A stretch of DNA of 64,000 bases from Arthrobacter psychrolactophilus (GCF_003219795.1 NZ_QJVC01000022.1:1-64000), one strand, 5' to 3'. Positions 48,957 to 57,891 are shown, counted from the stretch's first letter. Made by a program: numbers and translations. Notes: generated by a model from the letters alone, not told the origin.

Positions 48957-49430
48957 GTGGAGAACGACGGAGCAAGCAAGCGGATTTCAAAAACCAAGAT
49001 CTGGGTCGCCTTGATCGTCCTGTTGTTGGTGTTTTACATGGTGGTCATGATGCAGCGAGCCGTGCTGTTGCTGGGTGACGCCGATTGGGTCGCCAAGTTG
49101 CTGGGGCTGGCGTATTTTGTCATCCCGTTCGTGGCGGCGTGGGCCATGATCAGTGAGATCCTCTTTGGCGCCCGCACGGAAAAGATGGCCAACGTCCTCG
49201 CGGCGGAGGGCGGCCTGCCCGTGGATAATTTGCCGCGCACCCCCGGAGGACGGATCCTCCGGGAGGCCGCGGACGCCGAGTTTGAAAAGTACAAGCTCGA
49301 GGCGGAAGCTGCTCCGGAGGACTGGCGTTCCTGGTTCCGGCTCTCCTGCGCCTACGACGCTTCCGGCGACCGTAAGCGAGCCCGCAAAACCATGCGGGAC
49401 GCCGTGGCGATGTTCCGCGCCACCCGGTAG
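48957..49430 (+). CDS. Two-TM protein with C-terminal helical (TPR-like) segment
   Basis: A 157-residue protein. Membrane segments are at about 15-37 and 46-68. The soluble C-terminus (70-157) is helical and charged; APEDWRSWFRLSCAYDASGD and RKRARKTMRDAVAMF resemble one TPR unit. Similar proteins often follow dapB in Micrococcaceae; I know no function. Start is GTG 48957, 3 bp after dapB, so it is co-transcribed. A 15-bp palindrome lies after its stop. Confidence 0.8.
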   Translation: MENDGASKRISKTKIWVALIVLLLVFYMVVMMQRAVLLLGDADWVAKLLGLAYFVIPFVAAWAMISEILFGARTEKMANVLAAEGGLPVDNLPRTPGGRILREAADAEFEKYKLEAEAAPEDWRSWFRLSCAYDASGDRKRARKTMRDAVAMFRATR

Positions 49431-49445
49431 TCAAACTTATCGAGA

Positions 49446-49502
49446 ACGCACTTAGTGGACGGTGAAAAGTCTATCTGCCGGTTTTTTGTCCACTAAGTGC
49501 GT
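49446..49502. repeat. Intergenic palindrome with 15-bp perfect arms
   Basis: ACGCACTTAGTGGAC (49446-49460) and GTCCACTAAGTGCGT (49488-49502) are exact reverse complements. A short A run (49465-49468) and T run (49482-49487) inside the loop can extend the pairing. The arm is unrelated in sequence to the other gene-end palindromes of this window but similar in layout. It separates two co-directional genes. Confidence 0.75.
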
Positions 49503-49529
49503 CCTGGAATTATGGGAAGTTGAGAGATC

Positions 49530-50318
49530 ATGGCCATTGCACTGAACCCGCACGACGGCGTCGAGCTCGCCTACGATTCGGTCGGGGAGGGCACGCCCCT
49601 GCTGCTCGTGCATGGTAGCGCCCTGAGCAAGGCCATTTGGCGCGGCTTTGGCTACTCCAAGGCCCTGCGCGAGAGCTACCGCATCATCACGATGGATCTG
49701 CGCGGCCACGGTCGCAGCGGCAAGCCCCTCACCCGTGAAGACTATGTCATGCCGACCCTTGTGTCCGACGTCCTCGCCGTGCTCGATGCCGCTGGCGTGC
49801 AGCAGGCGCACTACGGCGGATATTCGGTGGGCGCGCGGCTGGGCTTCTCGCTCGCGCTGGCCGCCCCCGAACGCCTGCTCTCCTTCACCTCGCTGGGCGG
49901 CACCTTCCGGATCCAGCCCGGCAGTATTGGCCGGCTCTTCTTCCCCGAGTACGACGCCGCTCTCGGCTCGGGTGGCATGCCCGCCTTCGTCGAGGGCTGG
50001 GAAGGTGCCATGGCCCGTCCGCTCGATGCCCAGACCCGCGCCGCCTTCTTGGCTAACAACGCCGTGGCGCTGCGCTCATACTTCGCCCAGACGGAGACCG
50101 AACCCGGTGTCACCGAGGCCGATTTGGCCACCATCACGTTGCCGAGCCTACTCATGGCCGGCACCGAGGATCGGGCGCGCTGGGCTGACTCGCGGCTCGC
50201 GGCCGAGCTCATGCCGCACGCCCGCTTCGTGGAATTGCCGGGCCGCAACCACGGAAACACGCTCATTCCCGCGGGCCCCGTGCTGGATGAATGGTTGCCG
50301 TTTTTGCGTGAGCTCTAG
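49530..50318 (+). CDS. Alpha/beta-hydrolase
   Basis: A 262-residue alpha/beta-hydrolase fold protein. The nucleophile is S99 in GGYSVGARLG, the oxyanion-hole motif LLVHGS is at 26-31 with [10 protein letters not shown] following, the acid is probably the Asp in GTEDRARWAD, and the His is in GRNHGNTLIP near the end. The lid (about 130-190) is small. It may be an esterase or a carbon-carbon hydrolase; the substrate is unknown. It stands alone between a palindrome and dapA. Confidence 0.88.
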   Translation: MAIALNPHDGVELAYDSVGEGTPLLLVHGSALSKAIWRGFGYSKALRESYRIITMDLRGHGRSGKPLTREDYVMPTLVSDVLAVLDAAGVQQAHYGGYSVGARLGFSLALAAPERLLSFTSLGGTFRIQPGSIGRLFFPEYDAALGSGGMPAFVEGWEGAMARPLDAQTRAAFLANNAVALRSYFAQTETEPGVTEADLATITLPSLLMAGTEDRARWADSRLAAELMPHARFVELPGRNHGNTLIPAGPVLDEWLPFLREL

Positions 50319-50423
50319 CACCTCGCCGCCTCACCCGGGCGCGCCGTCGTCCCAGAGCCCTCGCGGCGTCCTCGCATTTTTACGTCACGGACCGGCACTT
50401 CTTGGCTCACGCCGTGGACGACG

Positions 50424-50461
50424 TTGCATGAAATCCGTGCCGAGCGACTAATGTTTTAGCT
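50424..50461 (+). promoter_or_regulatory. dapA promoter, leaderless-type
   Basis: TTGCAT (50424-50429) and TAATGT (50449-50454) are 19 bp apart, and the ATG of dapA follows the -10 after 7 nt. No purine-rich ribosome site precedes the ATG. The expected start of transcription is the start codon itself, so dapA mRNA is probably leaderless. Confidence 0.55.
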
Positions 50462-51367
50462 ATGTCTGCAACTGAAATCTCCCCCCGTACCTTCGGAACT
50501 TTGGTGCCCGCCATGGTCACCCCCTTCACCCCTGACGGCGAAGTGGATTACAAGGCGGCCGGAGAGCTCGCCAACAAACTGGTCGACGGCGGATGCGACG
50601 GTATCCTCGTGACCGGCACCACGGGTGAAACCTCCACCCTGACGGACGAAGAAAACCTTGGCATGTTCCAGGCCGTGATCGACGCCGTAGGCGGCCGCGC
50701 CCGCGTCATCGCCGGAACCGGCACGAACGACACCCGCCACTCCATCAGCCTGTCTCAGCGCGCAGCCAAGCTGCCCATTGACGGATTGTTGATTGTTACC
50801 CCGTACTACAACAAGCCCAGCCAGGCCGGCATCCAGGCTCACTTCGAGGCCATCGCAAGCTCCACGGACCTGCCCGTCATGCTGTACGACATCCCCGGCC
50901 GCGCCGGCGTGCCGATCCACACGGAAACTATCATCAAGCTGGCCGCACACCCGCAGATCACCGCGCTGAAGGACGCCAAGGCCGACTTCACCGAAACCAG
51001 CCGCGTGCTGGCCAACACCGACCTCGATGTCTACTCGGGCGACGACGGACTGACGCTGCCGCTCATGGCCGCCGGCGCCGTCGGACTTGTCAGTGTCAGC
51101 GCCCACGTGGCCCCCGGACAGTTCCGCGCGCTGATCGACGCCGCAGCGGCCGGAGACTTTGTCACAGCCCGCCGCATCCACTTTGCCCTCGACCCGGTCA
51201 TCCGGGCCACGATGGGCCATGTGCAGGGCGCCGTGGCCGTCAAGCAAATTCTTAAGTGGCAGGGAATCCTGTCCAACTCGGTCGTCCGCTTGCCCCTCGT
51301 GGAGCCTGGCGAGGCCGAGATCGCCATGATCAAGGCTGACCTTGCGGAAGCTGGAATGGAACTCTAA
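50462..51367 (+). CDS. dapA: 4-hydroxy-tetrahydrodipicolinate synthase
   Basis: A 301-residue DapA, which condenses pyruvate with aspartate semialdehyde. The Schiff-base Lys is K170 (ITALKDAKAD). GTTGETSTL, VTPYYNKPSQ (Y115-Y116) and YDIPGR supply the other active-site residues. Length is normal. Its promoter looks leaderless. rnj begins 2 bp after the stop; the dapA-rnj pair is typical of actinobacteria. Confidence 0.97.
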   Translation: MSATEISPRTFGTLVPAMVTPFTPDGEVDYKAAGELANKLVDGGCDGILVTGTTGETSTLTDEENLGMFQAVIDAVGGRARVIAGTGTNDTRHSISLSQRAAKLPIDGLLIVTPYYNKPSQAGIQAHFEAIASSTDLPVMLYDIPGRAGVPIHTETIIKLAAHPQITALKDAKADFTETSRVLANTDLDVYSGDDGLTLPLMAAGAVGLVSVSAHVAPGQFRALIDAAAAGDFVTARRIHFALDPVIRATMGHVQGAVAVKQILKWQGILSNSVVRLPLVEPGEAEIAMIKADLAEAGMEL

Positions 51368-51369
51368 AC

Positions 51370-53061
51370 ATGACCCAAATTGCTGAGCCGGGACTGCGGA
51401 CCCCGCCAGAACTGGCCAAGGGCACCCTGCGCATTGTGCCATTGGGTGGCATCGGCGAAATCGGCCGGAACATGACCGTCTTTGAAATGGACGGAAAACT
51501 GCTCATTGTTGACTGCGGTGTGCTCTTCCCCGAGGAAGATCAGCCCGGCGTCGACGTCATCTTGCCGGACTTCTCTTACATTGCGGATCGAATCGATGAC
51601 GTGGTGGGCCTAGTGCTCACACACGGTCACGAGGACCACATCGGCGCCGTGCCATACCTGCTGCGCCTCCGCAACGACATCCCCGTGATCGGCGCCCAAC
51701 TGACGCTGGCGTTTGTGGAAGCCAAGCTCATGGAGCACCGCATCAAGGCCGTGACGACGGTCGTTCGGGAAGAAGAAGTGGCACAATTTGGCCCCTTCGA
51801 ATGCGAATTTGTCGCCGTCAACCACTCCATCCCGGATGCCTTGGCCGTGTTCATCCGCACCGAGGGCGGCTCCGTACTGCACACGGGCGACTTCAAAATG
51901 GATCAGCTGCCGCTCGACGGGCGCATCACCGATCTGCGCCACTTTGCCCGGCTGGGCGAAGAGGGAGTGGACCTGTTCCTCGTGGACTCTACGAATGCTG
52001 ACGTCCCTGGCTTCACCACAAGTGAAGCCGAGATTGGCCCCACCCTTGAGGTGTTGTTTGGCAAGGCCAAAAAGCGCATCATCGTGGCCAGCTTCTCCTC
52101 CCACGTGCACCGCGTGCAGCAGGTCCTCAACGCCGCCGTGAAGCACAACCGCAAGGTCGCCTTCGTGGGCCGCTCCATGGTCCGCAATATGGCCATCGCC
52201 GAGAAGCTGGGCTATTTGCACGTGCCTAGCGACGTCGTGATTGACCTGAAGAACGTCGGCGGCCTCCCGGATCATGAGATTGTGCTCATGTCCACGGGGT
52301 CTCAGGGAGAGCCCATGGCCGCGCTGTCCCGGATGGCGAGCGGCGATCACAAGATCTCCGTGGGCACCGGCGACACCGTCATTCTGGCCTCCTCGCTGAT
52401 CCCGGGTAATGAAAATGCTGTCTTCCGGATCATCAATGGCCTGCTCAAGCGTGGCGCCGAGGTGATCCACAAGGGCACCGCCAAGGTGCACGTCTCGGGA
52501 CATGCCGCCGCGGGGGAGTTGCTGTACTGCTACAACATCCTGACGCCTAAAAATGTTATGCCCGTGCACGGAGAGACTCGCCACCTCATCGCCAACGCCA
52601 ACATCGCCATCTCCTCGGGCGTCCCGGCCGAGAACGTGCTCCTGACCGATGACGGATCCGTCATCGACCTCAAGGACGGTGTGGCCAGCATCGTGGGCCA
52701 GGTCGAGTGCGGCTTTGTCTACGTCGATGGCAATAGCGTCGGCGAAATCACCGATGCCGACCTCAAGGATCGCCGCGTGCTCGGCGATGAGGGCTTCATC
52801 TCCATCATCACGGTCGTGAATCGCGCCACAGGAAAGATCGTCTCCGGGCCCGATATCCACGCCCGTGGTGTGGCCGAGGATGATTCCGTCTTTGACGAGA
52901 TCAAGCCCAAGATCGCTCAGGCGCTCGAGGAAGCGGTCCTAGCCAACAGCGATCACAGCAACCACCAGCTCCAGCAGGTGGTGCGCCGGATCATCGGCAC
53001 CTGGGTCAACCGGAAATTGCGCCGCCGCCCCATGATCATCCCGGTGGTTTTGGAGGCGTAG
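51370..53061 (+). CDS. rnj: Ribonuclease J
   Basis: A 563-residue metallo-beta-lactamase/beta-CASP nuclease. The zinc motif HGHEDH is at residues 85-90, with more ligands in HTGDFK and in the SGHAAAGELL segment of the beta-CASP part. RNase J has endonuclease and 5'-3' exonuclease activity in RNA turnover and rRNA maturation. Co-transcribed with dapA. The C-terminal domain ends normally (RRPMIIPVVLEA). Confidence 0.96.
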   Translation: MTQIAEPGLRTPPELAKGTLRIVPLGGIGEIGRNMTVFEMDGKLLIVDCGVLFPEEDQPGVDVILPDFSYIADRIDDVVGLVLTHGHEDHIGAVPYLLRLRNDIPVIGAQLTLAFVEAKLMEHRIKAVTTVVREEEVAQFGPFECEFVAVNHSIPDALAVFIRTEGGSVLHTGDFKMDQLPLDGRITDLRHFARLGEEGVDLFLVDSTNADVPGFTTSEAEIGPTLEVLFGKAKKRIIVASFSSHVHRVQQVLNAAVKHNRKVAFVGRSMVRNMAIAEKLGYLHVPSDVVIDLKNVGGLPDHEIVLMSTGSQGEPMAALSRMASGDHKISVGTGDTVILASSLIPGNENAVFRIINGLLKRGAEVIHKGTAKVHVSGHAAAGELLYCYNILTPKNVMPVHGETRHLIANANIAISSGVPAENVLLTDDGSVIDLKDGVASIVGQVECGFVYVDGNSVGEITDADLKDRRVLGDEGFISIITVVNRATGKIVSGPDIHARGVAEDDSVFDEIKPKIAQALEEAVLANSDHSNHQLQQVVRRIIGTWVNRKLRRRPMIIPVVLEA

Positions 53062-53071
53062 CACCCACGGG

Positions 53072-53110
53072 CTCCCACCGTGGCGGCGCTGGCGCGTCGT
53101 CACGGTGGGG
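53072..53110. repeat. GC-rich inverted repeat after rnj
   Basis: CCCACCGTG at 53074-53082 faces CACGGTGGG at 53101-53109, a 9-bp stem with an 18-nt loop. Related pieces (ACCCACGGGC at 53063; GCTCCCACCCGTGACCACGGG at 53124 onward) can form competing pairings. It may terminate the dapA-rnj transcript, but there is no U run. Confidence 0.5.
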
Positions 53111-53186
53111 CTCTCGGGCGCGTGCTCCCACCCGTGACCACGGGTCCTTCAGCGGCCAAATCCCTAGGATTTTAGGCAGTTGGCGG

Positions 53187-53198
53187 TACCTTTAAGGT
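53187..53198 (+). promoter_or_regulatory. Possible leaderless promoter -10 of ftsK
   Basis: TACCTT (53187-53192) fits TANNNT and lies 6 nt before the ftsK ATG. AAGG is also present, but only 1 nt from the ATG, too near to serve as a ribosome site. No clear -35. Confidence 0.35.
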
Positions 53199-56114
53199 AT
53201 GGCGACTCGTTCTACTTCCGCCCGTTCGTCCACCGGTCAGAAGGGCAGCACCTCTTCGCGCGCCCCCAAGACCACCAAGACGCCGGTCTCCCGCAGCAAA
53301 CCTTCCGCTTCCGGGCAGGAGGTTCACTTGGTGTGGCCGGTTCGTGTTGCCGTCTCGTTTTGGCAAGGCTTTGGCCACCTTGTGGGTGCCGCCATTCGAC
53401 GCATGGGTACCGACAAGGGTGCCATGCCGGCCGAGGAACGCCGTGATGGCGCAGGACTGTTGTTCTTCCTTTTGGCGTTGGTCACCGCAACCTTTGAATG
53501 GTGGGGTCTGACAGGTCCCCTGGCCGACAGTGTGCGCGGCATCTTCCAGGGCAGCTTTGGCTGGTTCTCCGTCCTTCTGCCGCCCATGTTCCTCATCTTC
53601 TCTGTATTGGTCTTCCGCCAGCCGAGCAATATGTCAACGAATAACCGGGTGGCCCTGGGGTTCTCGATCCTGACACTGGCCGGTTGCGCGCTGGCCCATG
53701 TGGCCGCCGGGAACCCCAACATCAGCGATGGCTTCGCGGGTATTAGCGCCGCCGGTGGCATGGTGGGCGTGCTCAGCGGCGGGCTGGTGGCCAATCTTGG
53801 CTCAGTCACCTCGCTCATCGTGTTCTCACTCGTGGCTTTCGCGAGTGTTTTGGTCCTGAGCAACACGCCCGTGCGGCATATTCCGGCCCGTTTGCGCGGC
53901 ATTTACGAGAAGCTCATGGGCACCGAGCCCGGCTATTCCGACGGGGCCCTGCCCAACGGCCACGACCAAAGCTACCTCTACGAGCATGCCGCTGAGAGCA
54001 AGAAGCCGCGGAGTTTGCGCGCCCGGCAGAAGGCTGCCCGTGAGGCCGAGGACGAGTTTGAGGACGTCGTCGGTACCGAGGCCTTTGCCACGCCCATTAT
54101 TGAATTGGACGACGACGGAGCTCCCATCCCAGCGTCAAAGTCGCCTTCCCTGCGCCCCGGGGTCCGCCGCCCCACACGGGATCAGCTGGCCGCCGACAAG
54201 ATCAAGGCCCGCCAGGGTCTGCCCACCTCCTCGGATGTTTTCGATGTCGCCGCCGACGGAGAGCCTGTCACCGAGGCCATTGGCGTCATCGCCTCTCCGA
54301 CCGGCCGGGCTACGGCCGGCGCTGGCGTGTACGACTTCGATGCCGCTGCGACGCAGGCCATGCCAGCCCCGCCGCTGGCCCCACCCACACCTATCCCGGC
54401 TCGCTCCGAGCAGCTGCTGCTCTCGGGCGATGTCACCTACACGCTGCCGGATTCCGAATTCCTTCCGGCGGGCCCTCCCGGCAAGGACGCAACGGAAGCC
54501 AACGACACCGTCGTGGCCGCGCTGACCGACACGATGCAGCAATTCAATGTCGATGCGAAGGTCACCGGCTTTAGCCGTGGACCGACCGTGACCCGGTACG
54601 AAATTGAGCTCGCACCCGGCACCAAGGTGGAGCGTGTGACGGCGCTGAGCAAGAACATCTCCTACGCCGTGGCCTCCTCGGATGTGCGCATCCTGAGTCC
54701 CATCCCGGGGAAGAGCGCCATCGGTATCGAGATCCCCAACGCCGACAAGGAAATTGTGGTGCTCGGTGACGTGCTGCGCTCGGCCAATGCCCGGCGCACC
54801 GAACACCCCATGGTCATGGGTGTTGGTAAGGACGTCGAGGGTGGCTTTGTCGTGGCCAACCTGGCTAAGATGCCGCACCTGCTCGTGGCCGGTGCCACGG
54901 GTGCCGGTAAGTCATCGTTTGTGAACTCCATGATTGTCTCGATCCTCATGCGGGCCACCCCGGATGAGGTGCGGATGGTCATGGTTGACCCCAAGCGTGT
55001 GGAACTGACCGCCTATGAAGGCGTGCCGCACCTGATTACCCCGATCATCACCAACCCGAAGAAGGCCGCCGAGGCGTTGCAGTGGGTCGTGCGCGAGATG
55101 GATCAGCGCTACGACGATCTGGCCAACTACGGCTTCAAGCACATCGACGAATTCAACAAGGCCGTCAAGGCCGGCAATGTGCACCCGCCGGTCGACTCCA
55201 AGCGAGTCGTGCGCCCTTACCCGTACCTCTTGGTCATCGTGGACGAGCTCGCCGACCTCATGATGGTGGCCCCGCGCGACGTGGAAGACTCCATCGTGCG
55301 CATCACCCAGCTGGCCCGTGCGGCAGGTATCCACCTGGTGTTGGCTACGCAGCGTCCGTCCGTGGATGTTGTCACGGGTCTGATCAAGGCCAATGTGCCC
55401 TCCCGCATGGCATTCGCTACCTCCTCGGTCACCGACTCCCGCGTGGTCCTGGATCAGCCCGGTGCCGAAAAGCTGCTGGGTCAAGGTGACGCCTTGTTCC
55501 TGCCCATGGGCAAGTCCAAGCCGGTCCGTGTACAGGGCGCCTGGGTCACCGAGGCCGAAATCAAGGCCGTCGTGGATCACGTCAAGGGTCAGCTTAAAGC
55601 CACCTACCGCGAGGATGTCGCCGCCGAGGCACCCAAGAAGGTCATCGAGGATGACATTGGCGACGACATGGATGTGCTGTTGCAGGCCACCGAACTCGTC
55701 GTTACAACACAGTTTGGTTCCACCTCGATGCTGCAGCGGAAGCTGCGCGTTGGCTTCGCCAAGGCCGGTCGCCTCATGGATCTGCTTGAGTCCCGTGGCG
55801 TCGTGGGGCCCTCGGAGGGTTCCAAGGCTCGCGACGTGCTGGTCAAACCCGACGATCTGGCCGAGACTCTCGCCGCCATCCGAGGCGACGGGGGAGCGGG
55901 CGGCGGATCCGCCGTCGGGCCTTCTGCGGGACTGCCCGCCGCACCGACCGTTGACCCGAAGATTGCCGCCCTGTCCGAGAACGCCAACGCCAATCATGGC
56001 TGGGGCGGGGACCTCGTGGCCGACGATTTGGCGAGCCGCCCACAGGCCGTCGACTACAACGACGGCGCCGATGACGAGGACGGTGAGGACGCATGGTCCT
56101 TGACCGGTCGCTAG
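53199..56114 (+). CDS. ftsK: DNA translocase FtsK
   Basis: A 971-residue FtsK/SpoIIIE ATPase. About 45 basic Ser/Arg/Thr residues precede four membrane helices (about 85-230). A linker with acidic and Pro-rich stretches runs to about 430. The motor has Walker A GATGAGKS (565-572) and Walker B in YLLVIVDELADLMM. The gamma domain is at the C-terminus (GFAKAGRLMDLLESRGVVGP). It pumps DNA through the division septum toward dif. The tail beyond gamma is a 60-residue Gly/Ala/Asp-rich extension. Confidence 0.97.
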   Translation: MATRSTSARSSTGQKGSTSSRAPKTTKTPVSRSKPSASGQEVHLVWPVRVAVSFWQGFGHLVGAAIRRMGTDKGAMPAEERRDGAGLLFFLLALVTATFEWWGLTGPLADSVRGIFQGSFGWFSVLLPPMFLIFSVLVFRQPSNMSTNNRVALGFSILTLAGCALAHVAAGNPNISDGFAGISAAGGMVGVLSGGLVANLGSVTSLIVFSLVAFASVLVLSNTPVRHIPARLRGIYEKLMGTEPGYSDGALPNGHDQSYLYEHAAESKKPRSLRARQKAAREAEDEFEDVVGTEAFATPIIELDDDGAPIPASKSPSLRPGVRRPTRDQLAADKIKARQGLPTSSDVFDVAADGEPVTEAIGVIASPTGRATAGAGVYDFDAAATQAMPAPPLAPPTPIPARSEQLLLSGDVTYTLPDSEFLPAGPPGKDATEANDTVVAALTDTMQQFNVDAKVTGFSRGPTVTRYEIELAPGTKVERVTALSKNISYAVASSDVRILSPIPGKSAIGIEIPNADKEIVVLGDVLRSANARRTEHPMVMGVGKDVEGGFVVANLAKMPHLLVAGATGAGKSSFVNSMIVSILMRATPDEVRMVMVDPKRVELTAYEGVPHLITPIITNPKKAAEALQWVVREMDQRYDDLANYGFKHIDEFNKAVKAGNVHPPVDSKRVVRPYPYLLVIVDELADLMMVAPRDVEDSIVRITQLARAAGIHLVLATQRPSVDVVTGLIKANVPSRMAFATSSVTDSRVVLDQPGAEKLLGQGDALFLPMGKSKPVRVQGAWVTEAEIKAVVDHVKGQLKATYREDVAAEAPKKVIEDDIGDDMDVLLQATELVVTTQFGSTSMLQRKLRVGFAKAGRLMDLLESRGVVGPSEGSKARDVLVKPDDLAETLAAIRGDGGAGGGSAVGPSAGLPAAPTVDPKIAALSENANANHGWGGDLVADDLASRPQAVDYNDGADDEDGEDAWSLTGR

Positions 56115-56132
56115 TCGAATCTCACATAAATG

Positions 56133-56166
56133 TTCTCTGGGCCCTATTTACAGATAGCCTTGGGCT
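56133..56166 (+). promoter_or_regulatory. pgsA promoter, leaderless-type
   Basis: TTCTCT (56133-56138), a 16-bp spacer and TAGCCT (56155-56160) precede the GTG at 56167 by 6 nt. No Shine-Dalgarno is present. The layout predicts a leaderless pgsA message and separates it from ftsK. Confidence 0.5.
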
Positions 56167-56778
56167 GTGAGTGAATCGGTGGCGCCACGCCCTTCGAACT
56201 GGAATCTTCCCAACGCTTTGACGCTTTTGCGAATTGTCTTGGTGCCGTTCTTTGTCTGGTCCTTCGTGGCCGACGACGGCGACTATGGGCTCTTGCGCTG
56301 GATTTCGGTGGTCATCTTTGTCATTGCCATCTACACAGATAAGCTCGACGGCGACATCGCCCGGGCGCGCGGGCTCATCACGAGCTTTGGCAAGATTGCC
56401 GACCCCATCGCCGATAAGTTGCTCATTGGCTCCGCGCTGATCATGCTCTCGGCCATGGGTGAGCTGTGGTGGTGGGTCACGATCGTGATGCTGGTGCGTG
56501 AAATCGGCATTACGCTGCTTCGCTTCGTTGTGATCCGTTACGGAGTCATGGCCGCCTCCAAGGGTGGAAAGCTCAAGACCGTCATGCAGACCGTCGCCAT
56601 CTTTGTGTACCTTTTGCCGGTGACGCCTGCCACGAGCTGGCTCTCCTTGCTGGCGCTCATCATCATGCTGGCGGCCCTGGCCGTCACAGTTGTTACGGGA
56701 ATTGACTACCTCGTGAAGGCCTGGCAGTTGCGCGCCGCCGGTCGTTCGGGACTTAACTCAGGTTCGGCCAAGGGCTAA
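56167..56778 (+). CDS. pgsA: CDP-diacylglycerol-glycerol-3-phosphate 3-phosphatidyltransferase
   Basis: A 203-residue CDP-alcohol phosphotransferase. The motif D58-x2-D61-G62-x2-A65-R66-x8-G75-x3-D79-x3-D83 is complete. Six membrane helices are predicted. It makes phosphatidylglycerol phosphate; its position after ftsK and before cinA is conserved in actinobacteria. A related phosphatidylinositol-type activity is less likely given this context. Start is GTG 56167; cinA begins 2 bp after the stop. Confidence 0.93.
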   Translation: MSESVAPRPSNWNLPNALTLLRIVLVPFFVWSFVADDGDYGLLRWISVVIFVIAIYTDKLDGDIARARGLITSFGKIADPIADKLLIGSALIMLSAMGELWWWVTIVMLVREIGITLLRFVVIRYGVMAASKGGKLKTVMQTVAIFVYLLPVTPATSWLSLLALIIMLAALAVTVVTGIDYLVKAWQLRAAGRSGLNSGSAKG

Positions 56779-56780
56779 TC

Positions 56781-57287
56781 ATGCTGACACAAACACGGCT
56801 GGCGGAAATCGTTGCGGCCGCCCGCGAGGCAGACATTACCGTCGCCACGGCAGAGTCCTTGACCGGTGGATTGTTGGCGGCAACGTTGGTGCAAGTCCCC
56901 GGATCCTCGGCGATGTTGCAGGGCGGGATCATCGCCTACCAAAATAGTATTAAGGAACGTCTTCTAGGAGTTTCCGCGTCATTACTGGAAACTCAGGGTG
57001 CTGTTGATCCTCAGGTTGCCTGCGCCATGGCTCTGGGTGCCTGCTCCGCAGCCGGGGCACGCGTGGGAATTTCCACGACCGGGGTAGCCGGGCCGGAACC
57101 TCATCAGGGCAAGGAAGTTGGCCATGTGTACCTCGGTGTGGCCTTTGACGGTGAGGCGAAATCCTATGAATATCACTTCCTCGGCGACCGCGAAATGATC
57201 CGCATGCAGGCCACGCAGGAGGCGATTTCGTTGCTTGAGCAAGTCATTAATGCCGCTCGGGAACAAAAGTTGTCATCCAATAGTTAG
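56781..57287 (+). CDS. cinA: CinA C-terminal-domain protein (nicotinamide-nucleotide amidase type)
   Basis: A 168-residue protein equal to the C-terminal CinA/PncC domain only; the N-terminal MoCF-like COG1058 domain is absent. [19 protein letters not shown] and [12 protein letters not shown] are the active-site motifs. PncC deamidates NMN to NaMN in NAD recycling. It is co-transcribed with pgsA (2-bp gap). Short CinA proteins are common in actinobacteria, so this is not a truncation. Confidence 0.92.
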   Translation: MLTQTRLAEIVAAAREADITVATAESLTGGLLAATLVQVPGSSAMLQGGIIAYQNSIKERLLGVSASLLETQGAVDPQVACAMALGACSAAGARVGISTTGVAGPEPHQGKEVGHVYLGVAFDGEAKSYEYHFLGDREMIRMQATQEAISLLEQVINAAREQKLSSNS

Positions 57288-57325
57288 TCATAGTGAACCC
57301 AAAAGGTTCCTTTCCCCTCTAGGAT

Positions 57326-57351
57326 GGGAACACCTAACGGGCGCAGTGTTT
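57326..57351 (+). promoter_or_regulatory. Sigma-E-type ECF promoter of clgR
   Basis: GGGAAC (57326-57331), a 16-nt spacer and GTTT (57348-57351) match the mycobacterial SigE promoter pattern (GGAAC, 15-17 nt, GTT). In Mycobacterium tuberculosis clgR is a SigE target, so the position before clgR supports the call. Transcription would start near 57358. Confidence 0.55.
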
Positions 57352-57516
57352 GACGGAACATCCGTCAGAGACTGGAAGAGCAAACATTGTTTTAGTGATC
57401 TAACAAGGAGTAAGGCGATACCAATGGTGAAACAACCCGTATCCGTAAACGGCGTGGTGCGCTGGCGGGATGTGGGTTTGGCAGACGAAAAACCGCATCA
57501 GCAGAAGGAGCGCAAA

Positions 57517-57864
57517 ATGGTGGTACTACGCCATGAAATTGGGGACGTTCTGCGAGATGTGCGTCAGCGTCAGGGCCGCACACTCCGTGAAGTCTCACAC
57601 AACGCACGTGTCTCTCTTGGCTACCTGAGCGAAGTGGAGCGCGGACAGAAGGAAGCATCTTCAGAGCTGTTGGCTTCCATTTGTTCTGCACTAGAAGTGC
57701 CGCTGTCACTCATGCTCCGTGAAGTGAGTGATCGTCTGGCCATCGCCGAAGGCGTGGCTATCCCGGACACTGTTCCCCAGGAATTCTCTGCCCGCTACGG
57801 CAGGGACCTGAACGAGGAACTCTCCGATGAATTGAACAAGGGCTTAATGTCCAACGCTTTCTAA
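57517..57864 (+). CDS. clgR: ClgR-type helix-turn-helix regulator of Clp proteolysis
   Basis: A 115-residue XRE-type regulator. The HTH reads [20 protein letters not shown], then [20 protein letters not shown], the ClgR signature. ClgR activates clpP/clpC and other stress genes and is itself a Clp substrate in relatives; the Ala-Phe C-terminus (SNAF) may be a degron, as an inference. ATG 57517 has AAGGAG 6 nt upstream and aligns with Streptomyces ClgR starts. ATG 57424 in frame would add 31 residues ([13 protein letters not shown]), preceded by AAGGAG at 13 nt. Both could be used. Confidence 0.92.
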   Translation: MVVLRHEIGDVLRDVRQRQGRTLREVSHNARVSLGYLSEVERGQKEASSELLASICSALEVPLSLMLREVSDRLAIAEGVAIPDTVPQEFSARYGRDLNEELSDELNKGLMSNAF

Positions 57865-57891
57865 GCTTGCTGGCTCCGTACAAGCCGCAAT

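Noticed and set aside
51610-52860. Minus-strand open frame (416 codons) opposite rnj
   Set aside because: Antisense shadow of RNase J, His/Asp/Gly-rich composition only.
56781-57287. Truncated cinA pseudogene
   Set aside because: The C-terminal domain is intact with its own start and active-site motifs. Stand-alone CinA-C proteins are normal in actinobacteria.
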